Below, piece by piece: positions 1-5,297 of a stretch of DNA of 7,938 bases. The first letter of the stretch is position 1. Each line of letters opens with the position of its first letter. Location of the stretch: the NCBI GenBank assembly GCA_944382025.1, contig CALWMQ010000232.1, positions 1-7,938 of the forward strand. The letters are read 5' to 3'. The position numbers and the translations under genes were made by a program. This stretch comes from an uncultured Clostridia bacterium (GTDB taxonomy: Bacteria; Bacillota; Clostridia; Oscillospirales; Acutalibacteraceae). The notes beneath the pieces are model-generated. The model had not been told where the DNA came from. It searched no databases and saw only the letters and a program-made list of their open reading frames with translations.

Positions 1-70
1 ATACCAACATCCTCTCTGCTGTATCCTTTGGCGGGACAAAGGGCGGAAAAGCATAAGCTTTTCGTGATCG

Positions 71-99
71 TTGACATATTTATGCTAATGGGATATCAT
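71..99 (+). promoter_or_regulatory. Sigma-A promoter for the leader RNA
   Basis: The -35 element TTGACA (71-76) matches consensus fully. A 17-base spacer follows, then the -10 element TATCAT (94-99), which matches 5 of 6. Transcription would begin near 106. No protein gene starts within the next 290 bases; instead a structured segment with an intrinsic terminator follows. No comparably good promoter was found between the terminator and the lipoprotein gene at 397, so that gene may depend on read-through from here. The promoter is overlapped by a dyad (82-105) that could be an operator. Confidence 0.8.
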
Positions 100-105
100 T
101 AGTAT
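82..105. promoter_or_regulatory. Dyad overlapping the -10 element (possible operator)
   Basis: CTAATG (85-90) and CATTAG (97-102) are perfect inverted repeats separated by 6 bases. After one mismatched position the symmetry continues with TA/AT pairs out to about 82 and 105. The dyad covers the downstream spacer and the -10 of the promoter, ending about where transcription should start, so it lies mostly outside the RNA and would act as DNA. That is a common position for a repressor site. It resembles a Fur-type TAATG...CATTA core, but the half-site spacing is 6 rather than 5, so no regulator is assigned. Confidence 0.4.
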
Positions 106-220
106 GTAAATATATCCGAATTCCAAATAGTGCGGGCATAGGTTCTCGATGGCAGAATCCGGTTGCGGCGGTTATTTGGTCACTTTTAAGCAACTGGAAA
201 CCCCAGTTGCTTTTTTGTTT
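106..220 (+). ncRNA. Structured leader RNA with terminator; riboswitch-like or small RNA
   Basis: The segment runs from the predicted transcription start to the end of a terminator T-tract, about 115 nt. Visible pairing: P1 joins 123-131 to 171-179 (7 Watson-Crick and 2 wobble pairs). P2 joins GGTTCT (141-146) to AGAATCC (154-160) with one bulged U and a 7-nt loop. The terminator stem is 188-197 with 203-212. An alternative helix joins 158-166 to 190-198 (8 Watson-Crick and 1 G-U pair). It uses the 5' arm of the terminator and the 3' arm of P2, so it is incompatible with both. This is the layout of a transcription-attenuating leader in which a stabilised P1/P2 would favour termination. It does not match the conserved cores of the common riboswitches I can recall (TPP, FMN, SAM, purine, glycine, c-di-GMP, fluoride, ZTP, T-box). 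It could instead be a free-standing small RNA. Confidence 0.5.
188..220 (+). terminator. Intrinsic terminator of the leader RNA
   Basis: A 10-bp stem (188-197 with 203-212, core GCAACTGG/CCAGTTGC) has a 5-nt AAACC loop and runs into TTTTTTGTTT (211-220). It lies about 110 nt downstream of the promoter and 176 bases before the lipoprotein start, with no coding sequence in between. It would stop most transcription before the gene unless it is prevented from folding. Confidence 0.88.
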
Positions 221-396
221 GCTGAACCGCCCGAGTCTGCCAGGACACAGGACGGCTTGACAGAAAAACCTACAGAACGCGCCAATCCAAAGCAATCGCA
301 ATGGCTGGGCTGCCATAGGCGGTTTTCTCATTTACAAATGGTCTCTGCCGCTCTAGTCCCATACATCATACCCCTTGCTTTGAGAAGGAATAGAAT

Positions 397-1110
397 ATGA
401 AAAAGGGATTTTGGCATCGATTTCTTATCTGTCTCCTGGCGGTAGTGTGCGCGGCTGTTTGCATGACAGCATGCGGGCATCAGGAAGCTGTATTCTATCA
501 AAAAAGCGGCTTTCAGCCTCTGGCTTATGTGGATGGAAGCCCCACCTTTTTCGATCAGGAATATGTGGATGCGTATTTGAGGTTCCGACAGAAATATTTG
601 GCATCCGTCAGGCAAAAGCTGGAGCGCGATTATGACAGCGGCGCCCTCACGCAGGCCCAGTATGATGAAAAGATCGCCGCTTATGAGTTCTCCAAAAAGC
701 AGATAACCGGCGACAGATTGCTAAAGGAAATTGTGCAATCCACCGCCTTGGAACGGACAGCAGCCCAGCGTGGACTGAATCTGGCCAAGGAGACAAACGA
801 GAGCCTGAAAAAGGCTAAGGAGTATACCCAAAACTATCAGGAGGTTTTGGCCGTCGATTTACAGGCTGATGCGGAGGAAACCACCGCATTATTTAACGCT
901 TTTTTGGACGATTTAGAAATGACCCATGACCAATATGCCTCGTCCTATCTGGCCTATTCGTTTTATATTCAATCCCTCAAAGAAAAGGTGAAGGCAGACA
1001 TGATCGCGAAAAAAGAACTGCCCGGGGAGGATGAAGCCCAGCAGGACCAGGGATTTTCTGCCTACTTGGAGCAGCTCTATGAACAGGCGGAGGTGGAATA
1101 TACGTCTTAA
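397..1110 (+). CDS. Lipoprotein with SurA/PrsA-like N-terminal domain, no PPIase domain
   Basis: The product is a predicted membrane-anchored lipoprotein of 237 residues exposed on the outer face of the cytoplasmic membrane. The N-terminus has a basic start (MKKGFWHR), a hydrophobic stretch and a lipobox-like M-T-A-C with the acylated Cys at position 26. After the linker, 'AYVDGSPTFFDQEYVDAYL' resembles the start of SurA/PrsA chaperone domains, where a short 'V-x-G-x-x-I/F' strand leads into helices. The rest is predicted mostly helical and charged (about 60-235). The parvulin PPIase domain of true PrsA/SurA is absent, so a chaperone role without isomerase activity is inference. The start is set by AGAAGGAA 7-12 bases upstream. 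It is the only gene downstream of the leader RNA (106-220) and is followed by a strong terminator at 1191. It could also be an unrelated helical lipoprotein. Confidence 0.8.
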   Translation: MKKGFWHRFLICLLAVVCAAVCMTACGHQEAVFYQKSGFQPLAYVDGSPTFFDQEYVDAYLRFRQKYLASVRQKLERDYDSGALTQAQYDEKIAAYEFSKKQITGDRLLKEIVQSTALERTAAQRGLNLAKETNESLKKAKEYTQNYQEVLAVDLQADAEETTALFNAFLDDLEMTHDQYASSYLAYSFYIQSLKEKVKADMIAKKELPGEDEAQQDQGFSAYLEQLYEQAEVEYTS

Positions 1111-1190
1111 GGCCTCTGCTTTTGGAAAGGTAAACAGACCCGGTAGGGCCTTGTCTTCGTCTAGCGGAAAATCCCTCCCTACATAAAGCA

Positions 1191-1229
1191 GCCCCCCTCG
1201 GACGTGTCCGAGGGGGGCCGTTGTTTTTT
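1191..1229. terminator. Bidirectional terminator between convergent genes
   Basis: A perfect 13-bp GC-rich stem pairs 1191-1203 with 1206-1218 around CCCCCCTCGGAC and its complement (the tip bases leave a small loop). On the plus strand TTGTTTTTT (1221-1229) follows, ending the lipoprotein transcript. On the minus strand the hairpin lies just past the glyS stop and runs into a weaker T-rich tail (GCTTTATG). One hairpin therefore probably serves both genes. Confidence 0.88.
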
Positions 1230-1238
1230 AGGCTGGAA

Positions 1239-2621
1239 TCAAAAGGCGATTTTTTCCGCGATATACGCTTTCAGCTGGTCGATAGCAACCCGCTCCTGCT
1301 GCATGGTATCCCGGTCCCGGATCGTCACGCACCGATCCTCAAGGGAATCAAAATCAAAGGTAATGCAATAGGGGGTACCGATCTCATCCTCCCGACGGTA
1401 GCGTTTACCGATGGACCCGGCGTCATCGAAGTCCACCATGAAGTCCTTAGCCAGCAGGTCATGCACCTTGAGGGCTTCCTCACTGAGCTTTTTGGACAGG
1501 GGAAGCACAGCGGCCTTAAAGGGAGCCAGGGCAGGATGGAGACGGAGCACTACCCGGGTATCGTTTTTCTCCGCATCCACCACTTCCTCGTCGTAAGCAT
1601 CACACAGGAAGGCCAGCAGTACCCGATCAGCCCCCAAAGAAGGCTCTACCACATAGGGCACATAGTGCTCATTGGTCTCGGGATCGAAATATTCCAGTTT
1701 CTGTCCGGACTGTTTAATGTGCTGGTTCAGGTCGTAATCGGTCCGATCCGCTACGCCCCAGAGCTCTCCCCAGCCAAAGGGGAACAGGAACTCGATATCG
1801 GTGGTACCCTTGGAATAGAAAGCCAACTCTTCAGGGCTGTGATCCCGCAGGCGAATATTTTCCTCCCGCAGCCCCAGCTTCAGCAGCCAATCCCGGCAGA
1901 AGCCCCGCCAATAGGAGAACCACTCCAAATCCGTACCGGGTTTGCAGAAGAATTCCAGTTCCATCTGCTCGAATTCCCGGGTGCGGAACACAAAATTGCC
2001 GGGGGTAATCTCATTACGGAAGCTCTTGCCGATCTGTCCAACGCCAAAGGGAAGTTTTTTCCGAGCTGTGCGCTGGATGTTGGCGAAATTCACAAAAATA
2101 CCCTGAGCGGTTTCGGGACGCAGATAGATCTCGTTTTTAGCGTCCTCTGTCACCCCCTGGAAGGTTTTGAACATCAGATTAAACTGGCGGATATCGGTAA
2201 AATTTTTCCCGCCGCAGTTGGGGCAGGCAATATCATGCTCCCGGATGAATTCCAGCATTTTTTCGTTGGACCAGCCGTCAGCCACCGTCCCGTCATAGTC
2301 CTCGATGAGCTTGTCAGCCCTGTGCCGGCTTTTGCAGTCCTTGCAATCCATCAGCGGGTCGGAAAAGCCGCCTACATGGCCGGAAGCCACCCATACCTGG
2401 GAATTCATGAGGATAGCGCTGTCCAAGCCGACATTGTACGGGCTTTCCTGGACAAACTTCTTCCACCAGGCCCGTTTAACGTTATTTTTCAGTTCCACGC
2501 CCAGAGGACCGTAATCCCAGGAATTCGCCAGGCCGCCGTATATATCCGAGCCGGGATACACAAAGCCCCGGCCCTTGCAAAGGGCCACAATTTTTTCCAT
2601 GGTCTTGTCGCTGTTGTTCAT
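1239..2621 (-). CDS. glyS: Glycyl-tRNA synthetase, homodimeric class II type
   Basis: The enzyme charges tRNA-Gly with glycine using ATP in the cytoplasm. The 460-residue length and sequence fit the eukaryote/archaeal-like alpha2 GlyRS found in many Firmicutes, not the two-subunit glyQ/glyS form. The N-terminus 'GFVYPGSDIYGGLANSWDYGPLG' (20-41) is diagnostic. Cys93/Cys96 and Cys133/Cys136 form two CxxC pairs for a structural zinc. Class II motif 2 lies at 201-225 (FRNE... to ELEFF) and motif 3 at 326-341 (EPSLGADRVLLAF). The C-terminal part from about 360 (LHPALAPFKAAVLPLS) is the anticodon-binding domain. The start is the ATG at 2621, giving the usual MxxxxKTMEKIVALCK beginning; AAAGGAT lies about 13 bases upstream, and Met8 is a possible alternative. 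The gene is monocistronic, with a promoter at 2726-2754 and no T-box in its roughly 100-nt leader. Confidence 0.97.
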   Translation of the reverse strand: MNNSDKTMEKIVALCKGRGFVYPGSDIYGGLANSWDYGPLGVELKNNVKRAWWKKFVQESPYNVGLDSAILMNSQVWVASGHVGGFSDPLMDCKDCKSRHRADKLIEDYDGTVADGWSNEKMLEFIREHDIACPNCGGKNFTDIRQFNLMFKTFQGVTEDAKNEIYLRPETAQGIFVNFANIQRTARKKLPFGVGQIGKSFRNEITPGNFVFRTREFEQMELEFFCKPGTDLEWFSYWRGFCRDWLLKLGLREENIRLRDHSPEELAFYSKGTTDIEFLFPFGWGELWGVADRTDYDLNQHIKQSGQKLEYFDPETNEHYVPYVVEPSLGADRVLLAFLCDAYDEEVVDAEKNDTRVVLRLHPALAPFKAAVLPLSKKLSEEALKVHDLLAKDFMVDFDDAGSIGKRYRREDEIGTPYCITFDFDSLEDRCVTIRDRDTMQQERVAIDQLKAYIAEKIAF

Positions 2622-2692
2622 CCTGCACCCTATCCTTTCTTTCAGGCACCGGCCCGGGATAAAACCGTCTGTCTCCCCGAACGGCGCCTTTC

Positions 2693-2712
2693 TCCGCCCA
2701 GCCCCGGGCGGA
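2693..2712 (-). other. Hairpin in the glyS leader
   Basis: TCCGCCC (2693-2699) and GGGCGGA (2706-2712) pair in a 7-bp stem with a 6-nt loop, 7-14 nt inside the predicted glyS transcript. No T-tract follows on either strand, so it is not a terminator. It may simply stabilise the 5' end of the message. Confidence 0.35.
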
Positions 2713-2725
2713 ACTCATACCCATT

Positions 2726-2754
2726 AGTGTAATATGAAACCGCCGGAAAGTCAA
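2726..2754 (-). promoter_or_regulatory. Sigma-A promoter of glyS
   Basis: On the minus strand the -35 TTGACT (2749-2754) and the -10 TACACT (2726-2731) are separated by exactly 17 bases. Transcription would begin near 2719, giving a leader of about 97 nt. It lies downstream of the terminator at 2787-2827, so glyS is a separate unit from the sigma-factor region. Confidence 0.75.
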
Positions 2755-2786
2755 CGTAAAACAGCGGAAAAGGCGCTCTTTTCCCT

Positions 2787-2827
2787 ACAAAAATCCGAAA
2801 GCCGCCGGTTTTCCGGCGGCTTTCGGG
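2787..2827 (-). terminator. Terminator of the sigma/anti-sigma unit
   Basis: A 14-bp stem (2795-2808 with 2813-2826; core GCCGCCGG/CCGGCGGC) is capped by a TTTT loop. On the minus strand it is followed by A then TTTTT (2789-2793). It begins 2 bases after the TAG stop at 2829-2831, so it ends the transcript of the anti-sigma gene. Confidence 0.88.
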
Positions 2828-2828
2828 A

Positions 2829-3583
2829 CTAATCTATGGTAAAGGTGCAGTCCAGGCTGATCCGTTCCTCCTCGGTGACGTACCGTTCTACATAGGCAAA
2901 GCTGTAGGGCCCGCAATCCAGCACCCCGCTGCCCCTTCGGATCCTCACCTGCCGGGCAGGTATTGGGAAGGCCAGATACAGGGCGGATTTAGCATCGCTG
3001 CCCAGAGTGTGGTGTATATGGCCCCGGTACAGACCCGGAGTGCTTCCATCCGGTTGAACCACCGCGTTTTCATGGGTCAGAAAAACCGAATACTGCCAGT
3101 GGAGCGGCGTGTAGATCCGGTTCATCCGGGTATACCAGTATCGGGTGAGGCCTGGGATGTTTTCCGGACGCTCCTCCGCAAATTCCACCGGATCTCCCCG
3201 GTTATCCCATTCCGCCAGATGCTCCATCACGTATTCCGGACCGTTTGAATACCCGTTTTTAAACCAAACTTCCCCCTCCGGGATCCGGCCCCCGGTCTTT
3301 TCCAGTACGGGGTTGATCCGCTGGCCTGCTCTGGCCATATACCGGACATACTGGTATAACTCAGTACGGTCTGTCCGTCCCGGAGCGGCATTTTGATGAG
3401 AAAATGAGTCATCTCGTCCTCCCGGGCCTCAGTCATCCGGGGTAGCAGGGCTTTCAGGGCCGTGGCGATATCCCGACATTCCCCGCAGGAGCGCAAATGC
3501 TCCTCCACCGCCTGGCGGTTTGCCTCCGTGATGATTCCCTTGGCGTAATTGAACAGCAGGGTATAGGCTTGCTTACAGGTCAT
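2829..3583 (-). pseudogene. Zinc-finger (zf-HC2) anti-sigma-like protein, frameshifted
   Basis: The N-terminal part starts at ATG 3583 (MTCKQAY), 7 bases after a perfect AAAGGAGG. Residues H29, C33 and C36 (EEHLRSCGEC) form the Hx3Cx2C zinc anti-sigma motif, which in known families binds the partner sigma factor. This frame then loses family-like character near 3350. The C-terminal part continues in the -1 frame, open from 3408 to the TAG at 2829; it includes 'YQYVRYMARAGQRINP' and a long conserved-looking stretch to 'VERYVTEEERISLDCTFTID'. The 755-base span is one base short of a whole number of codons, consistent with a single-base loss (or a sequencing error) somewhere in about 3340-3408. 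No transmembrane segment is evident, so it would be a soluble regulator. The role of the C-terminal domain is unknown. If the frame is intact in the living cell, the product is about 251 residues. Confidence 0.7.
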
Positions 3584-4120
3584 ACTTCTTCCTCCTTTGC
3601 GGGTCTGACCGGAGAGACCCAGCTGGGTTCGAAGCTTCTCCAGTCCATAGTGAGCGTTGGACTTGACGGTGCCGGCAGGCATCCCGGTGAGCCGGGCGGT
3701 CTGTTCCACACTGCAATCCCGCACATACCGGTAATACACCGCCGACCGCTGGCGGGGCGGAAGCCTTGTGAGAAGGCCGAGAATCTCCCGCACCTGCTCC
3801 CGGGTCTCCCAAGTATCCTGAGGATCCTCTCCCCGGGAAACCGGAAGGCTGTTTTTCCCGCCGTCCTCCCAGGGATGATCCAAGGACTCAGCGGGCTCCT
3901 TCCTCCCCAAATAGGTGTACAGGGTGTGCCGGGCGATGGTGGCCAGCCAGGCCTTCAGCTGCCCTTTCTCGGCATACCGGTCATACGCCCGGTACGCCTT
4001 CACCAGCGCTTCCTGGACAATATCCTCGGCCAGGCTCTGGTTCCGCAGCCGTCCCCGGACATACCGGAGCAGCCAAGCCATATTCTCCTCCACCACCCGT
4101 TCAAAAGGCTGCTTTTCCAT
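3227..4120 (-). CDS. ECF-type RNA polymerase sigma factor running in frame into a zinc-finger domain
   Basis: Directs RNA polymerase to a specific promoter set. Sigma region 2 spans about residues 5-72 (FERVVEENMAWLL... AEDIVQEALVKAYRAYDRY... LKAWLATIARHTLYTYLGRK). Region 4 with its helix-turn-helix spans about 112-168 (LTRLPPRQRSAVYYRYVRDCSVEQTARLTGMPAGTVKSNAHYGLEKLR). There is no region 1 or 3, as in ECF sigmas. The start is ATG 4120, 8 bases after AGGGGGTGA; an upstream ATG at 4216 lies in the neighbouring terminator and is rejected. The sigma part should end near residue 179, but no stop codon occurs: the frame reads RKGGRSM-TCKQ straight into the zinc-finger anti-sigma domain. The last roughly 42 residues, before the stop at 3227, look like out-of-frame translation of the frameshifted neighbour. 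A separately initiated anti-sigma protein (3583) is therefore likely alongside a fused form. Confidence 0.85.
   Translation of the reverse strand: MEKQPFERVVEENMAWLLRYVRGRLRNQSLAEDIVQEALVKAYRAYDRYAEKGQLKAWLATIARHTLYTYLGRKEPAESLDHPWEDGGKNSLPVSRGEDPQDTWETREQVREILGLLTRLPPRQRSAVYYRYVRDCSVEQTARLTGMPAGTVKSNAHYGLEKLRTQLGLSGQTRKGGRSMTCKQAYTLLFNYAKGIITEANRQAVEEHLRSCGECRDIATALKALLPRMTEAREDEMTHFLIKMPLRDGQTVLSYTSMSGIWPEQASGSTPYWKRPGAGSRRGKFGLKTGIQTVRNT
3591..3598 (-). promoter_or_regulatory. Internal ribosome binding site for the anti-sigma start
   Basis: AAAGGAGG on the minus strand is followed by 7 bases and ATG (3583). It lies inside the open sigma-factor frame. It is the strongest reason to treat the zinc-finger protein as separately translated as well as part of a possible fusion. 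Confidence 0.8.
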
Positions 4121-4158
4121 TCGGGCTCTCACCCCCTCGCTTTTTATCGGTACCGACA

Positions 4159-4191
4159 CTATAGAAACCCATTCCGATGAAAAAAGGTTCA
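4159..4191 (-). promoter_or_regulatory. Candidate ECF-type self-promoter of the sigma gene
   Basis: Reading the minus strand, TGAACC (4186-4191) followed by a T-run resembles the AAC-containing -35 of ECF sigma promoters. A GTTTCTATAG block (4159-4168) follows after 17 bases and lies about 40 bases before the ATG at 4120. The spacing from TTGAAC to TATAGT is too long for a sigma-A promoter. Self-activation is typical of ECF sigma genes with a cognate anti-sigma, but this match is by eye and the -10 lacks the classic CGTC. Confidence 0.4.
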
Positions 4192-4219
4192 AAAAGAGGG
4201 ATGGAAAATTTTCCATCCC
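4181..4219 (-). terminator. Palindromic terminator after the 106-aa protein gene
   Basis: Positions 4198-4219 are a perfect 22-bp palindrome (GGGATGGAA arm, AATT centre). On the minus strand it continues into TCTTTTTG and then a second T-run (to 4181). It lies 9 bases after the stop of the gene at 4229 and just upstream of the sigma gene's candidate promoter, so it insulates the two units. Confidence 0.82.
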
Positions 4220-4228
4220 CCCAGCTTA

Positions 4229-4549
4229 TCAGATATAATATCCCACCACCATGGTGTACCGGCCAGTCACTTGGTCCTGCCCGGAAATCACCACACCGTC
4301 CAGGCTCATGAGCTCGCCGCTCTTCACCGTTTCCAGAGGGGCGTTGAAAACCTCTTTTCCCCCAGCCATCACAATCACCCGATCCGGCAGCACCATAAAC
4401 CGGCCGCCCTTTCCCAGAACCGTTTCCCGCGGGGACCCGTTTTCATCCTGTTCCCGGCGAATCGCATACTTCAGTTCCCTGCCATCTAACGCGCGGAGCG
4501 CATCCGGAGACATGGAATCGCTTTTTTTCTTTTTACCGAACAACCCCAT
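4229..4549 (-). CDS. 106-aa conserved-looking protein of unknown function
   Basis: I do not recognise the family. The protein starts MGLFGKKKK, is hydrophilic with no membrane segment, and has an acidic/basic middle (ALDGRELKYAIRREQDENG, 20-38). A strand-rich C-terminal half follows (GRFMVLPDRVIVMAGGKEVFNAPLETVKSGELMSLDGVVISGQD). The alternation of hydrophobic residues suggests a small beta domain. The start is chosen by AAGGAGG 8 bases before ATG 4549; a longer frame upstream overlaps the preceding gene and is not credible. It lies 23 bases after the zinc-ribbon membrane protein gene, so the two are almost certainly co-transcribed. It could be a cytosolic partner of that protein, which is inference from position only. 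Confidence 0.8.
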   Translation of the reverse strand: MGLFGKKKKSDSMSPDALRALDGRELKYAIRREQDENGSPRETVLGKGGRFMVLPDRVIVMAGGKEVFNAPLETVKSGELMSLDGVVISGQDQVTGRYTMVVGYYI

Positions 4550-4572
4550 CGGCTGTCCCTCCTTTTCTCTTG

Positions 4573-5154
4573 TTAACCAACCGTCACTCCGGCAAGTTCC
4601 TCCAATATTTCGGCAGCGTCCGGGGCAGGGGCTGGGGCCTGCAGCAGGCCATACAGCAACGCCGCCAGTATCAATCCGCCCAGTACAAGAAAGGCTGCTA
4701 TGGAAATCCGGCGGCACACAAAATAAAAATGGGAAGGGGTTATATCCTCTGTGCCATTGGCCCAGAAACTCATACGGAACCTTTCCAAAGCCCAGCTGAC
4801 CTGTGGAAAAAACGCTTCCACGGTCCCCGCCAGAAAAAACAACAGCCCTGCCATTGCCATGGGAACCGCTTCCGGATACGCCTTTCCCGCCGGGAAGACA
4901 TCCCCCACATACAGCGCCAGCACTACCAGCAGGGCGGCCATACCCGCTAGATGAATGCCGCCCAAAATCCGGTCCGACAGGCTCACATGCAGCGGATCCC
5001 CTTGGTTATACAGATTCTCGATTTGCGTCCCTAGTTCCTCGCTAGCCTTTTTCTCTTCTTGGCCGGACAAGCTCCGTCCCAGTCGTTCTCCGCAGTCCAC
5101 ACAATACAGCCGCGCATCTCCCTGCTGCGCTCCGCACTTAGAACAGATTTTCAC
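4573..5154 (-). CDS. Zinc-ribbon membrane protein with three predicted TM helices
   Basis: A 193-residue protein. The N-terminal zinc ribbon has C4/C7 and C18/C21 (ICSKCG... LYCVDCGERLG). A charged linker (about 30-60) is followed by three hydrophobic segments at about 63-86, 97-118 and 148-171, and a short Ala/Pro-rich tail. This is the common 'zinc_ribbon_2 plus membrane' architecture, with the ribbon probably in the cytoplasm; its biochemical role is unknown. The start is a GTG at 5154, placed 9 bases after AAAGGAGG. An in-frame ATG at 5241 would add 29 basic residues before the ribbon and lacks a comparable ribosome binding site. The 106-aa protein gene follows 23 bases downstream in the same operon. 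Confidence 0.85.
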   Translation of the reverse strand: MKICSKCGAQQGDARLYCVDCGERLGRSLSGQEEKKASEELGTQIENLYNQGDPLHVSLSDRILGGIHLAGMAALLVVLALYVGDVFPAGKAYPEAVPMAMAGLLFFLAGTVEAFFPQVSWALERFRMSFWANGTEDITPSHFYFVCRRISIAAFLVLGGLILAALLYGLLQAPAPAPDAAEILEELAGVTVG

Positions 5155-5202
5155 TTTGTCTTTCCTCCTTTTCTCTTTGCGAAACAGAAAAGGCCTGCTG
5201 TG

Positions 5203-5231
5203 ATTATGGATACGGACTCCTACAGTGTTTA
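5203..5231 (-). promoter_or_regulatory. Weak candidate promoter for the zinc-ribbon operon
   Basis: On the minus strand TAAACA (5226-5231), a 17-base spacer and CATAAT (5203-5208) lie about 50 bases before the GTG start. The -10 is good (5 of 6) but the -35 matches only 4 of 6. No clear terminator was found after the DUF815 gene (stop at 5298), so read-through from it is also possible. Confidence 0.35.
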
Positions 5232-5297
5232 CCAAGGGCAAGATCCGATCCTGGTCCCTGTCACGCAGGGTGTCAGACTATCTACCGCAAAAATTTT

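Noticed and set aside
46..63. A 7-bp GAAAAGC/GCTTTTC hairpin as a terminator of an upstream gene
   Set aside because: No T-tract follows on the plus strand and the stem is AT-rich; it may be only a local repeat.
257..285. TTGACA at 257-262 as a promoter for the lipoprotein gene
   Set aside because: No acceptable -10 sequence occurs 16-18 bases downstream.
1221..2732. A 503-codon open frame on the plus strand opposite glyS
   Set aside because: It is the antisense shadow of a clearly recognisable glycyl-tRNA synthetase, has no ribosome binding site, and begins inside a terminator T-tract.
3340..3408. Programmed -1 ribosomal frameshifting in the anti-sigma gene
   Set aside because: No X-XXY-YYZ slippery heptamer in the right frame was found in the overlap.
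4121..4216. A 32-residue N-terminal extension of the sigma factor
   Set aside because: It starts inside the palindromic terminator, has no ribosome binding site and spans the candidate promoter; ATG 4120 has a good ribosome binding site.
4550..4717. A longer start for the 106-aa protein
   Set aside because: The extra 56 residues overlap the zinc-ribbon gene and look like out-of-frame translation; the internal ATG has AAGGAGG.
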